64,000 nt of DNA from Corynebacterium camporealensis. GTDB taxonomy: Bacteria; Actinomycetota; Actinomycetes; Mycobacteriales; Mycobacteriaceae. Positions within the stretch are counted from its first letter, which is position 1. Every line of letters starts with the position of its first letter. The stretch spans positions 1,751,815 through 1,815,814 of the forward strand of contig NZ_CP011311.1 in assembly GCF_000980815.1 (NCBI RefSeq), written 5' to 3'. The notes beneath the pieces were generated by a model. It was not told the DNA's origin. It worked only from the letters and a program-made list of their open reading frames with translations, and did not search any database. Below, one piece after another: positions 52,851 through 61,860 of this stretch. Both the position numbers and the translations under genes were made by a program.

Positions 52851-54692
52851 TTAGTTTTTGCCCTGGTAGATGTGGTCAATCGCATCCGCGTAGCGACGAG
52901 CAACCACATTGCGCTTCACCTTCATTGTGGGGGTGAGCTCGTTTTCTTCCTCAGACAGGTCGGATTCCAGGATGTAGAACTTCTTGATGCCTTCTGCATG
53001 AGACACCGTGGAGTTGACCTGGTTGATAGCGTCCTGGATTTCGGCACGCAGCGTCGGGTCGGCGGTGACTTCCTTCATCGAGCGCGAGGACGGAATGTTG
53101 TGGTCCAAGCGCCAGCGGTGCAGGGCCTCTTCGTCCAGGGTAAGCAGCAGGCCGACAAATGGCTTGCCGTCGCCGACGACCATGGTCTGCGAAATCAGCG
53201 GGTGGGCACGCAAGGCGTCTTCCATCGGTCCCGGGGAAACGTTCTTGCCACCTGCGGTGACGATGAGGTCCTTCTTACGGCCGGTAATCACGATGTGACC
53301 GGAATCGAGGATCTCACCGAGGTCACCGGTGTTGTACCAGCCGTCATGCAGCGACTTTTCGGTGGCTTCTTCGTTTTGCCAGTAGCCGTCAAAGACGATG
53401 TCGCCCTTGATGCAAATTTCGCCGTCTTCGTTCACGCGGATGTTGACACCACCCAGTGGCTTGCCGACGGTACCGATCTTCTGGTCTTCAAAGTCCACGG
53501 CAGCAGCAGCCGCAACCTCGGTGAGGCCGTAGCCTTCGTAAATGGTTACGCCAATGCCGCGGAACCAGTGCAACAGGTCGTGGCTCATCGCAGAACCACC
53601 GGTGATGCAGTACTTCACCGAGCCGCCCACGCCAGCGCGGATCTTGGAGTAGACCAGGCGGTCAAAGGCCTTGTGCTTGGCCTTGAGCAGCTTGTCCGGG
53701 CCTTCCTCGGTATCCAGTGCTTTGGAGTACTCAATGGCGACCTTTTCGGACTGATCGAACAGCACGCGCTTGATGGGCGAGCCCGACTGTGCCTTGGCCG
53801 CAGCGGAGTTACGCACCTTTTCAAACACGCGCGGCACACCCAGAATCATGTTCGGACGGGAGCGCTGGAACTCAATGGAAATGGTGGCAAAGTCTGACCA
53901 GTGGTTCTGGGACGCACCACCGATGACCACGGCCAGGGAGACTGCACGGGCCAGCACGTGGGCCAGCGGCAGGAAGGTCAGCACGTGGGTGCCCGGAATG
54001 GCAAGGGCACCAATCGGGTTGGTCAGCAGGCCGCGGACCTCAGCCAGCCAGTTGCGGTGGGTGATGATGCAGCCCTTCGGGCGACCAGTGGTACCCGAGG
54101 TGTAGACCAGCGAGGCCAGGTCGTCGGTCTTGGTATTCGCGATGCGCTCATCGACCTCGTCATCAGAGATGCCACGGCCTTCAAACATCAGCGAGTCAAT
54201 CGCAGAGGAATTGATTTCCAGCACGCGGCGTAGCTGGGACGAAGAACCCTTGAGGCCGGGCTCGCCGTCATCGCCAAGCACGAGGTGCTCCACCAGTTCC
54301 GAGTGCTCACGGGACTCAGTGATAGCCAGCACGCAACCAGAATCCTCGACGATCCATTGGACCTGGCTGAGCGAGGAAGACGGGTAAATCGGCACCGAAG
54401 CAGCACCGGCAGCCCAGATAGCAAAGTCCAACAGGGACCACTCGTAACGGGTGGCTGACAGCAATGCCACGCGGTCGCCTTGCTGCACGCCGGAGGCAAT
54501 GAGTCCCTTGGCCACGGCGTAGACCTGCTCGACGAACTCGCGGGCGGTGACGTTGACCCACTCGTAGTTGGCAGGTCGGGTAAACATCACGCCGTGCGGC
54601 CGTGCACGGGCGGTATCCAGCATGGCGGTCAGACAGGTTTCCCCGTCCTTGATCTCGAATTCAGCAGGCGTATGAACTTCTTGTAAGGTCAA
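52851..54692 (-). CDS. fadD15: Long-chain fatty acid-CoA ligase (FadD15-like)
   Basis: A 613-residue acyl-CoA synthetase that activates long-chain fatty acids with ATP and CoA. The AMP-binding motif is YTSGTTGRPKG (near residue 200), the A5 motif GYGLTE near 380, and the C-terminal domain has GWYNTGDLGEI and the catalytic-Lys-bearing TVSHAEGIKKF/KVKRNVVARRY. Start is TTG 54692 with AAGGAC 7 nt upstream, divergent from malQ. The neighbour pair fadD15-malQ is conserved in Corynebacterium. Confidence 0.92.
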   Translation of the reverse strand: MTLQEVHTPAEFEIKDGETCLTAMLDTARARPHGVMFTRPANYEWVNVTAREFVEQVYAVAKGLIASGVQQGDRVALLSATRYEWSLLDFAIWAAGAASVPIYPSSSLSQVQWIVEDSGCVLAITESREHSELVEHLVLGDDGEPGLKGSSSQLRRVLEINSSAIDSLMFEGRGISDDEVDERIANTKTDDLASLVYTSGTTGRPKGCIITHRNWLAEVRGLLTNPIGALAIPGTHVLTFLPLAHVLARAVSLAVVIGGASQNHWSDFATISIEFQRSRPNMILGVPRVFEKVRNSAAAKAQSGSPIKRVLFDQSEKVAIEYSKALDTEEGPDKLLKAKHKAFDRLVYSKIRAGVGGSVKYCITGGSAMSHDLLHWFRGIGVTIYEGYGLTEVAAAAAVDFEDQKIGTVGKPLGGVNIRVNEDGEICIKGDIVFDGYWQNEEATEKSLHDGWYNTGDLGEILDSGHIVITGRKKDLIVTAGGKNVSPGPMEDALRAHPLISQTMVVGDGKPFVGLLLTLDEEALHRWRLDHNIPSSRSMKEVTADPTLRAEIQDAINQVNSTVSHAEGIKKFYILESDLSEEENELTPTMKVKRNVVARRYADAIDHIYQGKN

Positions 54693-54773
54693 CGTCTTGT
54701 CCTTTCATACAGAAGGATAATTTTTTAACAACCCTACCAACCATTCTCGGCCGCGCGCGCAGGAACAACATGG

Positions 54774-54779
54774 CAGAAT
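54774..54779 (+). promoter_or_regulatory. -10 box for leaderless malQ
   Basis: CAGAAT, 7 nt before GTG 54787; supports GTG 54787 over ATG 54778 as the start. Confidence 0.4.
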
Positions 54780-54786
54780 GTGTGCT

Positions 54787-56862
54787 GTGAACGAACGGGA
54801 TTTACTGGAACAGCTCGCACAACGCCATGGTGTCGCCACCTCATACACTTCCCAAGCCGGGGAGTTGCTGCAGGTGAGCGACGCCACAATTACCTATACC
54901 TTGCGTGCACTGGGGGTGGCAGTTGATGACGCTCCGGACGTCGACAAGCTCACCCAGCTCCTCTACGAGGATTACCTGACACGCTCCAGCCAGCCCCTCC
55001 CCCCATCTGTGGTCTCCCCCGCGGGCATCGAGAAGTCCTTCGATGTGCACGTCCACCACGGCGAGCCTGCCGATGTCCACATCGAGCTCGAAGACGGCGG
55101 CACCCGCGAGGTCTACCAGGACCCCAACGATGCAGCGCCTGCCGATGTCGACGGCCAACTCTGGGGCACTGCCACCTTCCACATCCCCGGCGACCTGCCT
55201 TTAGGTTTCCATAAGTTGGTGCTGGAGTCACCGGGCATCGGAAAGCACACTGCTCACCTGATTATCACCCCGGCCACGCTGACTACCTCGCGGAAGTTCA
55301 TCAACAGTCCGGTCTCGGGTGTGATGGCGCAGCTGTATTCGGTGCGCTCGGCCCGTTCTTGGGGCATGGGCGATTTCGCCGACCTGGCTGACTTGGCTCG
55401 CACGGTGGCACCGGACAACGATTTCCTGCTCATTAACCCGCTTCATGCTGCCGAGCCGCTGCCGCCGGTGGAGGATTCGCCGTACTTGCCGACGACCCGC
55501 CGGTTCATCAACCCGATCTACCTCAACATTGAATCCATTCCGGAGCTGAAACTCCTGGATCCGGACCTGCAGGACGATGTCGCAGAGCTGGCCGCAGAAT
55601 TCCAGGAGCGCAACCACTCTGCCGAGGAAATCAACCGCAACGATATTTTCGCTGCCAAGCTGCAGGTCCTGCGTGAGCTCTATCGCCTGCCCTTTGAAAA
55701 GGAACGCCGGGACAAATTCATCGCCTTTTGCCGTGAACAAGGCCGTGGCCTGGATGACTTTGCCCGCTGGTGCGCGCGTGCCGAAGTAGCTATGCATACT
55801 GGTCAGCGGCACCGCGAGGACCTAGATCCAGAAACCCTGATGCGCTTTTATAGCTGGCTGCAGTTCCTCTGCCACGAGCAGCTTGCCGATGCCCAGCAGG
55901 CCGCCCGCGATGCCGGCATGCGCATTGGCATCATGACTGACCTGGCCGTGGGCGTGCACCCGGGTGGTGCCGATGCGGAGAACCTCGCCGATTACCTGGC
56001 TCCGCAGTGTTCTGTGGGCGCCCCACCGGATGATTACAACCAGCAAGGCCAGGATTGGTCGCAGCCACCGTGGCACCCGGTCCGCCTGGCGGAGGTCGGC
56101 TACCAGCCTTGGCGCGACCTGGTCGCTGCTGCCCTGCGCGATTCCGGCGGCCTGCGCGTTGACCACATCCTGGGCCTGTTCCGCCTGTTCTGGATTCCGC
56201 GCATGTCCGATCCCCTCGATGGCACCTACATCACTTATGACTTCGAAGCCATGCTAGGCATTTTGCTCCTGGAAGCCGAACGCGCCGGTGCCGTCCTCGT
56301 GGGCGAGGATCTGGGCACCTTAGAGCCCTGGGTCCAGGAGGTCCTGGCCGGCAAGGGCGTGCTGGGCACGTCCATCCTGTGGTTTGAGCGCGCCGACGAC
56401 AACGAGACTCCCTTGCCACAACACGAGTACCGAAAACTCGCCTTGTCCTCGGTTAACACTCACGACCTGCCACCAACGCTGGGTTACCTGCGCGGCGAAC
56501 ACGTCGCCCTGCGCGCACGTCTTGGCCTGCTCAACCGCTCTGTCAACGAAGAATTCGAAGACGACCGCCAGTGGCAAGCCGCCGTGCGGGAGGCACTCGG
56601 CGTCGACGAGAACGCCTCCGAAGAAGACATGCTCGTCGCCCTGCACGAGTTCATCGCCGGTACCCCGTCAGCACTCACGTGCACCAGCCTGGTCGACATG
56701 GTCGGCGACATCCGCGCCCAAAACCAGCCCGGCACCACGCACGAGCTTTACCCCAACTGGTGCATCCCCCTATGCGACTCCGAGGGCAACCCCGTCCTCA
56801 TCGAAGACCTGGCCGACCTCCCGCTCTATCAGCGGGTCGCCCGCGCCGCGCGACGCAGCTAA
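54787..56862 (+). CDS. malQ: 4-alpha-glucanotransferase
   Basis: A 691-residue GH77 amylomaltase that transfers alpha-1,4-glucan segments in maltose/maltodextrin metabolism. The N-terminal part carries an actinobacterial helical/beta extension; the TIM-barrel has GGLRVDHILGLFRLFWIP with the nucleophile Asp and VLVGEDLG with the acid/base Glu. Another conserved stretch is SVNTHDLPPTLGYLRGEH. Start chosen at GTG 54787 because CAGAAT lies 7 nt upstream; ATG 54778 is in frame. A 12-bp palindrome spans its stop codon. Confidence 0.92.
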   Translation: MNERDLLEQLAQRHGVATSYTSQAGELLQVSDATITYTLRALGVAVDDAPDVDKLTQLLYEDYLTRSSQPLPPSVVSPAGIEKSFDVHVHHGEPADVHIELEDGGTREVYQDPNDAAPADVDGQLWGTATFHIPGDLPLGFHKLVLESPGIGKHTAHLIITPATLTTSRKFINSPVSGVMAQLYSVRSARSWGMGDFADLADLARTVAPDNDFLLINPLHAAEPLPPVEDSPYLPTTRRFINPIYLNIESIPELKLLDPDLQDDVAELAAEFQERNHSAEEINRNDIFAAKLQVLRELYRLPFEKERRDKFIAFCREQGRGLDDFARWCARAEVAMHTGQRHREDLDPETLMRFYSWLQFLCHEQLADAQQAARDAGMRIGIMTDLAVGVHPGGADAENLADYLAPQCSVGAPPDDYNQQGQDWSQPPWHPVRLAEVGYQPWRDLVAAALRDSGGLRVDHILGLFRLFWIPRMSDPLDGTYITYDFEAMLGILLLEAERAGAVLVGEDLGTLEPWVQEVLAGKGVLGTSILWFERADDNETPLPQHEYRKLALSSVNTHDLPPTLGYLRGEHVALRARLGLLNRSVNEEFEDDRQWQAAVREALGVDENASEEDMLVALHEFIAGTPSALTCTSLVDMVGDIRAQNQPGTTHELYPNWCIPLCDSEGNPVLIEDLADLPLYQRVARAARRS

Positions 56863-56874
56863 AGCTGCGTCGCG
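56849..56874. terminator. Palindrome spanning the malQ stop codon
   Basis: CGCGACGCAGCT / AGCTGCGTCGCG, 12 bp with a 2-nt center that contains part of the TAA stop. Lies between the converging malQ and small membrane-protein genes. Confidence 0.55.
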
Positions 56875-56889
56875 GTAAAAGGAAGCCGC

Positions 56890-57054
56890 TTAGAACAACG
56901 CTCCCAGGATCGCTGCAATTACGACCAAGGCGATCATGATCCACAGGGTGCTCGACACCCGGGATTTCGGGAGTGCGCGCTTGCGGGGAGCTTGTTTGCG
57001 TTCGGGATCCCACAGGCCCTCGCGGGGATCTTTCTGTGGCTCAGGCTTCGGCAT
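56890..57054 (-). CDS. Small single-helix membrane protein
   Basis: A 54-residue protein with a charged, proline-rich N terminus (PKPEPQKDPREGLWDPERKQAPRKRALPKS) and a C-terminal membrane helix (TLWIMIALVVIAAILGALF). It overlaps the end of the next gene upstream by 14 bp, so it is translationally coupled to it. Function unknown. Confidence 0.6.
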   Translation of the reverse strand: MPKPEPQKDPREGLWDPERKQAPRKRALPKSRVSSTLWIMIALVVIAAILGALF

Positions 57055-57250
57055 AATCGTCCATATTAGACCGGGGCGAACGTAAAGTGGCAACCCGCCG
57101 CGTCACGGCATCAATAGCCCACATCAGCATCCAAGAACCGATGCTGAGCAGTGGGACAAACACGATTACCAAGATGATAATCTGCGCCCACAGCGGTGCT
57201 TGCGCCAGACTTTGAGTCACCGTAGAGCTCATCGAGGTAATCCATTCCAT
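57041..57250 (-). CDS. Small membrane protein
   Basis: A 69-residue protein with one or two hydrophobic helices (IIILVIVFVPLLSIGSWMLMWAIDAV) followed by a basic, Arg/Ser-rich tail. ATG 57250 is the likely start (GTG 57256 possible). It is encoded head-to-tail with the 54-residue membrane protein, sharing 14 bp, and divergent from the carboxylesterase. Function unknown. Confidence 0.6.
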   Translation of the reverse strand: MEWITSMSSTVTQSLAQAPLWAQIIILVIVFVPLLSIGSWMLMWAIDAVTRRVATLRSPRSNMDDYAEA

Positions 57251-57290
57251 GGGCACCCATCTTAGTCACCACCGCGCACTGGCAGCCGGG

Positions 57291-57296
57291 TAACCT
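57291..57296 (+). promoter_or_regulatory. -10 box for leaderless carboxylesterase gene
   Basis: TAACCT, 7 nt before ATG 57304. Confidence 0.5.
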
Positions 57297-57303
57297 AGCG
57301 GGT

Positions 57304-58572
57304 ATGTCGACTGTCACTATCACTTGTCCGGCCGGTCGGATTACCGGCGTAGAAAAGGCGGGCGTGAACTACTTTCACTCCGTGGACTACGCGCATTTTC
57401 CCAGCTTGTATGCGGATGCTGAGCCTTTGCCGCACGCTGTGGATCAAGATGCCACCACCCCGCAGCCGGACAAGGTCGCGCTGACCATCACCACCCCAGC
57501 TGAAAGCAGGGACAACCCGGTCATTGTCTACGTGCATGGCGGCGGTTTCGAGGAAGGTTCCCACGAGGATGCCCGCACGGAGGGTACCGCTAATTCGCGT
57601 GCCGGTTTCGTACAGGTCAGCATCGGTTATCGCACCGGTCTGGCAGGCTTTGCCCAGTTCAGCGAGGACGACTACGCGCACTTCCGCGGCATTGATGACT
57701 GCCTACTCGCCCTGGAATGGGTGCAAAAGAACATCGATTCCTTCGGCGGTGACCCGACCAATGTCACCCTGGTCGGTCAATCCGCCGGTGCGACGATTGC
57801 GCTGTGGCTGGCCCGCCGCGACCACTACCGCGGTGCCTTCCGCCGCGTGTTGGCCAACTCCCCGGCCTTTCCCGCAGAGCCTTTCGATGCCCGCAAAGCC
57901 ACCTTGCGCCAAGCACTGGGCAAGCCAGTCACCCGCCGCAGCCTCGAGTCGCTGCCGCAGGAGAAGGTCGATAAGGCTTACGCGAATTTCCGCAAGAAGT
58001 TCCGCTACGGATTGGCTTTAGGCCCGGCACCGCTGGAGTGCGCTGAGCTTGCCGATGTCCCCATCGTCACCTTGTCCACCCGCGATGAGTTCTACGACAT
58101 CCCCGCCGGCAAAAAGGCCGACAACACTGGACTGCGCAGCATCATCGGCCGTTACTTGGCACCGAAGTTCGACTTCTCGCACAACACCTATCCGGAGTGG
58201 CTGCAGTTTGCCAAGCACCTCGATTCCGAGCGCATCGTCGGCCGCATGATTGGCGACGGACTCATCCGCCGCTGGGTCGCTGCCGTTGCGGCTGAAGCAC
58301 CCGGTGAGACCTACATGATGGAGCTCTACCGCAGCTCCAAGCGCCCCGCGCTGCACTGCGACGATCTCCCCCACTTCTTCGGCACCATCGATACTCCTGC
58401 CGCCGCCGAACTCAACGGCTGGCTGCACACCTTCGCCCGCACGGGTGACACCGGCTTCCCGACCTACCACCCGGACCACACCGTGTGGGAATACGACCTC
58501 GACAAAGCCGAAGGCCGCGTGACCTACGGCAGCCTCGACTACGTCGACGCCGCCTTCAACGTCGTCATCTAG
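57304..58572 (+). CDS. Carboxylesterase type B
   Basis: A 422-residue alpha/beta-hydrolase of the carboxylesterase/lipase family. The oxyanion hole is YVHGGGFEEGS, the nucleophile elbow LVGQSAGATIAL near residue 160, and the catalytic His is probably in LHCDDLPHFFG near the C terminus. It is shorter than typical type-B esterases (about 500 residues). No signal peptide, so cytoplasmic. Followed by a strong hairpin. Confidence 0.87.
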   Translation: MSTVTITCPAGRITGVEKAGVNYFHSVDYAHFPSLYADAEPLPHAVDQDATTPQPDKVALTITTPAESRDNPVIVYVHGGGFEEGSHEDARTEGTANSRAGFVQVSIGYRTGLAGFAQFSEDDYAHFRGIDDCLLALEWVQKNIDSFGGDPTNVTLVGQSAGATIALWLARRDHYRGAFRRVLANSPAFPAEPFDARKATLRQALGKPVTRRSLESLPQEKVDKAYANFRKKFRYGLALGPAPLECAELADVPIVTLSTRDEFYDIPAGKKADNTGLRSIIGRYLAPKFDFSHNTYPEWLQFAKHLDSERIVGRMIGDGLIRRWVAAVAAEAPGETYMMELYRSSKRPALHCDDLPHFFGTIDTPAAAELNGWLHTFARTGDTGFPTYHPDHTVWEYDLDKAEGRVTYGSLDYVDAAFNVVI

Positions 58573-58593
58573 GTGTTGCCTTCCGGCAACACC
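58572..58593 (+). terminator. Terminator after the carboxylesterase
   Basis: Perfect 9-bp stem GGTGTTGCC-TTCC-GGCAACACC starting at the last base of the gene, then GTTCC. Confidence 0.65.
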
Positions 58594-58605
58594 GTTCCAT
58601 GGGAA

Positions 58606-58631
58606 AGTAGCGCCAGGCCAGCCGCGCTACT
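58606..58631 (-). terminator. Terminator overlapping the idi stop codon
   Basis: AGTAGCGC / GCGCTACT, 8 bp with a 10-nt loop, followed on the minus strand by TTTCCC. The first arm includes the TAG stop of idi. Confidence 0.6.
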
Positions 58632-59196
58632 TCCGTAGCGCTTCGCGGAGTTCGGAGTGCGACAGTTCCTCAACCAGCCACGGGCTAAACGCGAAAGGTG
58701 TCGCGTCGGCAGCTGTGATGAGCTCCTCGGCATCAACCCAGGCGTAGGAGTCGACTTCGTCCGGGTTGGGGCTCAGGTTCAGCCTGTCGGCTGAACCGTT
58801 GGAGGCGTTTTCGGCGACCGAGGCATCGAGGTCGACGAGGTAAACGGGGCAGATTTCGTATTCGACGATGCCGGAGGAATCCACGGCGCGGTAGGAAAAG
58901 TCCGGGAGGATGAGCTGTGGGGTTGGGATGTCCAGGTTGAGCTCGAAGTCGGCGCGGCGGATGACGGTGTCGGCAGTTGCTTCGCCGGGGCCAGGATGCC
59001 CGCAGAAGGCATTGGTCCATACGCCGGGCCAAGTCCTTTTGCTTAAGGCGCGGCGGGTGAGCAAGATCTTGTTCCCGCTGCGCACCCAGGCGGAGAAGGC
59101 AAAGTGCAGCGGGGTGTCCGCGGTATGTACCTTCGCTTTGTCGGCGGTTCCCGCGGGCTTGCCCTGGTCATCGGCCAGGACTACCAATTCCGTCAT
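58627..59196 (-). CDS. idi: Isopentenyl-diphosphate delta-isomerase type I
   Basis: A 189-residue Nudix-fold isomerase that converts IPP to DMAPP for isoprenoid synthesis. Active-site Cys is in WTNAFCGHPGPGE and Glu in VEYEICPVY; HFAFSAWV and LSKRTWPGVW are typical. Start ATG 59196 overlaps the stop of the lipoprotein gene by 4 bp (ATGA) with GGAGA upstream; a longer frame to 59250 lies inside the lipoprotein gene and is not used. Supplies precursors for carotenoids, menaquinone and polyprenyl carriers. Confidence 0.94.
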   Translation of the reverse strand: MTELVVLADDQGKPAGTADKAKVHTADTPLHFAFSAWVRSGNKILLTRRALSKRTWPGVWTNAFCGHPGPGEATADTVIRRADFELNLDIPTPQLILPDFSYRAVDSSGIVEYEICPVYLVDLDASVAENASNGSADRLNLSPNPDEVDSYAWVDAEELITAADATPFAFSPWLVEELSHSELREALRK

Positions 59197-59741
59197 ATAT
59201 TCAAATCTCCAGACCAGGTAACGTTGCCGATGCTCAAGCGCGCATTCCACAGATTGCCCGGCGCGACATCGAAGCGGTACTGCAGGTTGGTGGCACCGTT
59301 TTCACCCAGTGGGGCATCCAGGCCGGGGGAGGCGACATCGGCGTTGGTGTTTTCGTCGTAAGGCAAAAGCTCCACGTCAGCCCAGCCGCCGTTGCCATCG
59401 GCACGCTCCAAGGTGGGCTCCTCGATAGCTTCTGGCGGGACGGGCTTGTCGTTGTCGTTTTTGACCAGGATGGTCACCACGGTGCCCTGCACGTTGTCGG
59501 CAAACAGGCCTTGCAGCTGCCAAGTAACGCCTAGGCCTTCGTCCTTTTGCGGCGCACCTAAGTTAGAGGTGACCTCTTTTTGCTGGACGTCTTCGGCCTC
59601 AAAGCTGGGGGCTTCAGAGCTGCTGACCTCGATGTTATCGGCGCTGAGCTCCGACTCATCGGGGCTTAGGATACTGCAGGCCGACACGCTGAGCGCTGCT
59701 GCGACCATCACGCTCACGCTGGCTACGTAGTTGTACTTCAC
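59193..59741 (-). CDS. Lipoprotein, unknown
   Basis: A 182-residue lipoprotein: signal peptide VASVSVMVAAALSVSAC with lipobox VSAC, then a Ser/Glu-rich linker and a beta-sandwich-like domain (VTWQLQGLFADNVQGTVVTILVKNDNDKPVPPEAIEEPTLERADGNGGW and similar). The layout resembles DUF4352-type extracytoplasmic domains. GTG start at 59741 with AGGGAAG upstream. It is translationally coupled to idi (ATGA), an unusual partnership. Confidence 0.75.
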   Translation of the reverse strand: MKYNYVASVSVMVAAALSVSACSILSPDESELSADNIEVSSSEAPSFEAEDVQQKEVTSNLGAPQKDEGLGVTWQLQGLFADNVQGTVVTILVKNDNDKPVPPEAIEEPTLERADGNGGWADVELLPYDENTNADVASPGLDAPLGENGATNLQYRFDVAPGNLWNARLSIGNVTWSGDLNI

Positions 59742-59902
59742 CTTGAATGACTTCCCTCTATGGTTTGCGCTGTTTCACTTGGATAGTAAACAGACTAGAA
59801 AGTTCGTATTTCACCTTAACTGACTTGGCTGTAATACCGTTATCTTTGTCTGCTTGCGCGTGGTGTGCATTACTAAAGGTGCACGTCCTTCACGGTTGGT
59901 GG

Positions 59903-59908
59903 CATACT
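59903..59908 (+). promoter_or_regulatory. -10 box for leaderless ABC transporter gene
   Basis: CATACT, 8 nt before GTG 59917. Confidence 0.4.
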
Positions 59909-59916
59909 TGCCCCCC

Positions 59917-61809
59917 GTGCATTCCCTTATCCGTATTGCCCGTAGCGCTTCTGCCCTGTGGCCGTTTTACCTTGGTGTTTTAGCCACGGCGACGGTCACG
60001 GCTGTGTTGACGCTGACCTCCCCGTTCATTGTCCGTGAAGCAACCGACACCATTGTTGCTGGTGTCTCTGGCGATAGTGCCACCGATGCGGTGCTGCGCA
60101 CCGTGTTGTTGCTGGCAGCCGCGTTGTTTGTCGTCGATGTGCTCAACGCACTGTTTAGAAACGTCGGCGGCTATATCGGTGACGTGATGGTGGCGCGCCT
60201 GCGCGAGATTTTGTCGACGCGCTATTTTGCCAAGCTGCTGGCCATCCCGCAGAGCTACTACGACAATCAGGTCACCGGCACCATCATCGCGCGCCTGGAC
60301 CGCTCGATTGCCAATGTCACGCAGTTCGTGCAGTCTTTTGCGAATAACTTTTTCACCACGATCATTCAAACGATCGCCATCTTGGTGATTACGGCTATCT
60401 ACTACTGGCCACTAGCTGTCCTGCTGGCACTCCTCTTCCCTGTCTACATGTGGCTCACTGCCCTGACCTCAAAGAAGTGGCAGCGCCTGGAAGCAGAGAA
60501 GAACCGCCACATCGATGAAGGCAATGGCCGTTTCGCGGAGGTCATTGGCCAGGTCAAGGTGGCCAAGTCCTTCGTGTCGGAGACTCGTGAGCTCAAGAAG
60601 TTCGGCGGCCACTACGACTCGACAGTGCAAATCACCCGCCCGCAGTCCCGCTGGTGGCACAGCATGGATACCCTGCGTGGCTGGACGATGGCCGCGCTGT
60701 TCTTCGGCATCTACGCCGTGATTTTCTGGCGCACGCTGGAAGGCTATTTCTCCATTGGTGACATGGTTATGCTGCTGCAGATGGTCACCATGGCTAAACA
60801 GCCGGTGTTCATGATGAGCTTTATGGTCGATATCGCCCAGCGCGCAGTGGCTGGTTCCAAGGACTACTTCAAGGTCATGGAAGAAGACGTCGAACCAACC
60901 GCGAACCCGGCTCTGGTGGCAGCGACCTCGGCATCGCATCTGCCGGAGTTGGATACCACACCGGTTGCTCCGCTCGAGCCCACCCCAGGCGCACCTATCT
61001 TTGAGTTCTCCAACGTCAGCTTTGCTTATGAGGAGAACAAGCCAGTGCTTGCCGATGTCTCCTTCCACGCCGACCAAGGCCAGAAGATCGCCTTAGTCGG
61101 TGAATCCGGTGGCGGTAAATCCACCCTGGTCAACCTGCTGCTTGGCCTGTACCACCCCACCGATGGTTCGTTGAATGTGCTCGGCCATGAGATGGATGAT
61201 TTCACTGCCGCGCGCCTGCGTGCCTCGGTTGGTGTGGTCTTCCAGGAGCCGTTCTTGTTCTCCGGCACGATTCGCGAAAACATCGCCTACGGCAAGCCCG
61301 GTGCCAGCGACGAGAAAATCGAAGCGGTGGCCCATCGTGCGAATGCCCACGACTTCATCACTGCCTTCCCGGATGGCTACGACACCGTCGTCGGTGAGCG
61401 TGGCCTGAAGTTGTCGGGTGGTCAGAAACAGCGCGTGGCTGTCGCGCGTGCGATGCTCAAAGACGCCCCGATTCTGGTCCTCGATGAGGCGACCTCCGCG
61501 CTGGATACTAAGTCCGAGCGCACCGTCCAGGCTGGCCTAGATGAGCTGATGAAGGACCGCACCACCCTAATCATTGCTCACCGCCTGTCCACCATCGCCG
61601 ATGTCGATACGATCATCACCTTGGATTCCGGCCGCATTGATGAGATTGGCTCGCCAGCAGAACTGTCCCAGTCCGGTGGTATTTACGCCCAGCTTTTGGA
61701 GCTGACCGAATCCTCGTCGAAGGCCGACCGTGAGCGCCTGCGCCGCTATGGCTTCTACGTGCCGCGCACCGAGGACGAAGTAGAGGCGTCCACACCAGAT
61801 GCTGAATAA
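59917..61809 (+). CDS. ABC exporter, fused permease and ATPase
   Basis: A 630-residue half-transporter of the MsbA/lipid-and-drug exporter type. Six membrane helices occupy residues 10-310; the ATPase domain (about 365-600) has Walker A GESGGGKST, Q-loop VVFQEPFLF, signature LSGGQKQRVAVARAM and Walker B ILVLDEATSALD, and the H-loop AHRLST. It would work as a homodimer. I start it at GTG 59917, because CATACT lies 8 nt upstream and the helix pattern then begins normally; longer frames up to 59854 are in frame. Substrate unknown. Confidence 0.9.
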   Translation: MHSLIRIARSASALWPFYLGVLATATVTAVLTLTSPFIVREATDTIVAGVSGDSATDAVLRTVLLLAAALFVVDVLNALFRNVGGYIGDVMVARLREILSTRYFAKLLAIPQSYYDNQVTGTIIARLDRSIANVTQFVQSFANNFFTTIIQTIAILVITAIYYWPLAVLLALLFPVYMWLTALTSKKWQRLEAEKNRHIDEGNGRFAEVIGQVKVAKSFVSETRELKKFGGHYDSTVQITRPQSRWWHSMDTLRGWTMAALFFGIYAVIFWRTLEGYFSIGDMVMLLQMVTMAKQPVFMMSFMVDIAQRAVAGSKDYFKVMEEDVEPTANPALVAATSASHLPELDTTPVAPLEPTPGAPIFEFSNVSFAYEENKPVLADVSFHADQGQKIALVGESGGGKSTLVNLLLGLYHPTDGSLNVLGHEMDDFTAARLRASVGVVFQEPFLFSGTIRENIAYGKPGASDEKIEAVAHRANAHDFITAFPDGYDTVVGERGLKLSGGQKQRVAVARAMLKDAPILVLDEATSALDTKSERTVQAGLDELMKDRTTLIIAHRLSTIADVDTIITLDSGRIDEIGSPAELSQSGGIYAQLLELTESSSKADRERLRRYGFYVPRTEDEVEASTPDAE

Positions 61810-61847
61810 ATAGCTTTCTTTGCCCGAATGCCGCGGGTGGAAATCGC

Positions 61848-61853
61848 TAGGGT
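61848..61853 (+). promoter_or_regulatory. -10 box for leaderless aecD
   Basis: TAGGGT, 7 nt before ATG 61861. Confidence 0.5.
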
Positions 61854-61860
61854 GGACGGC

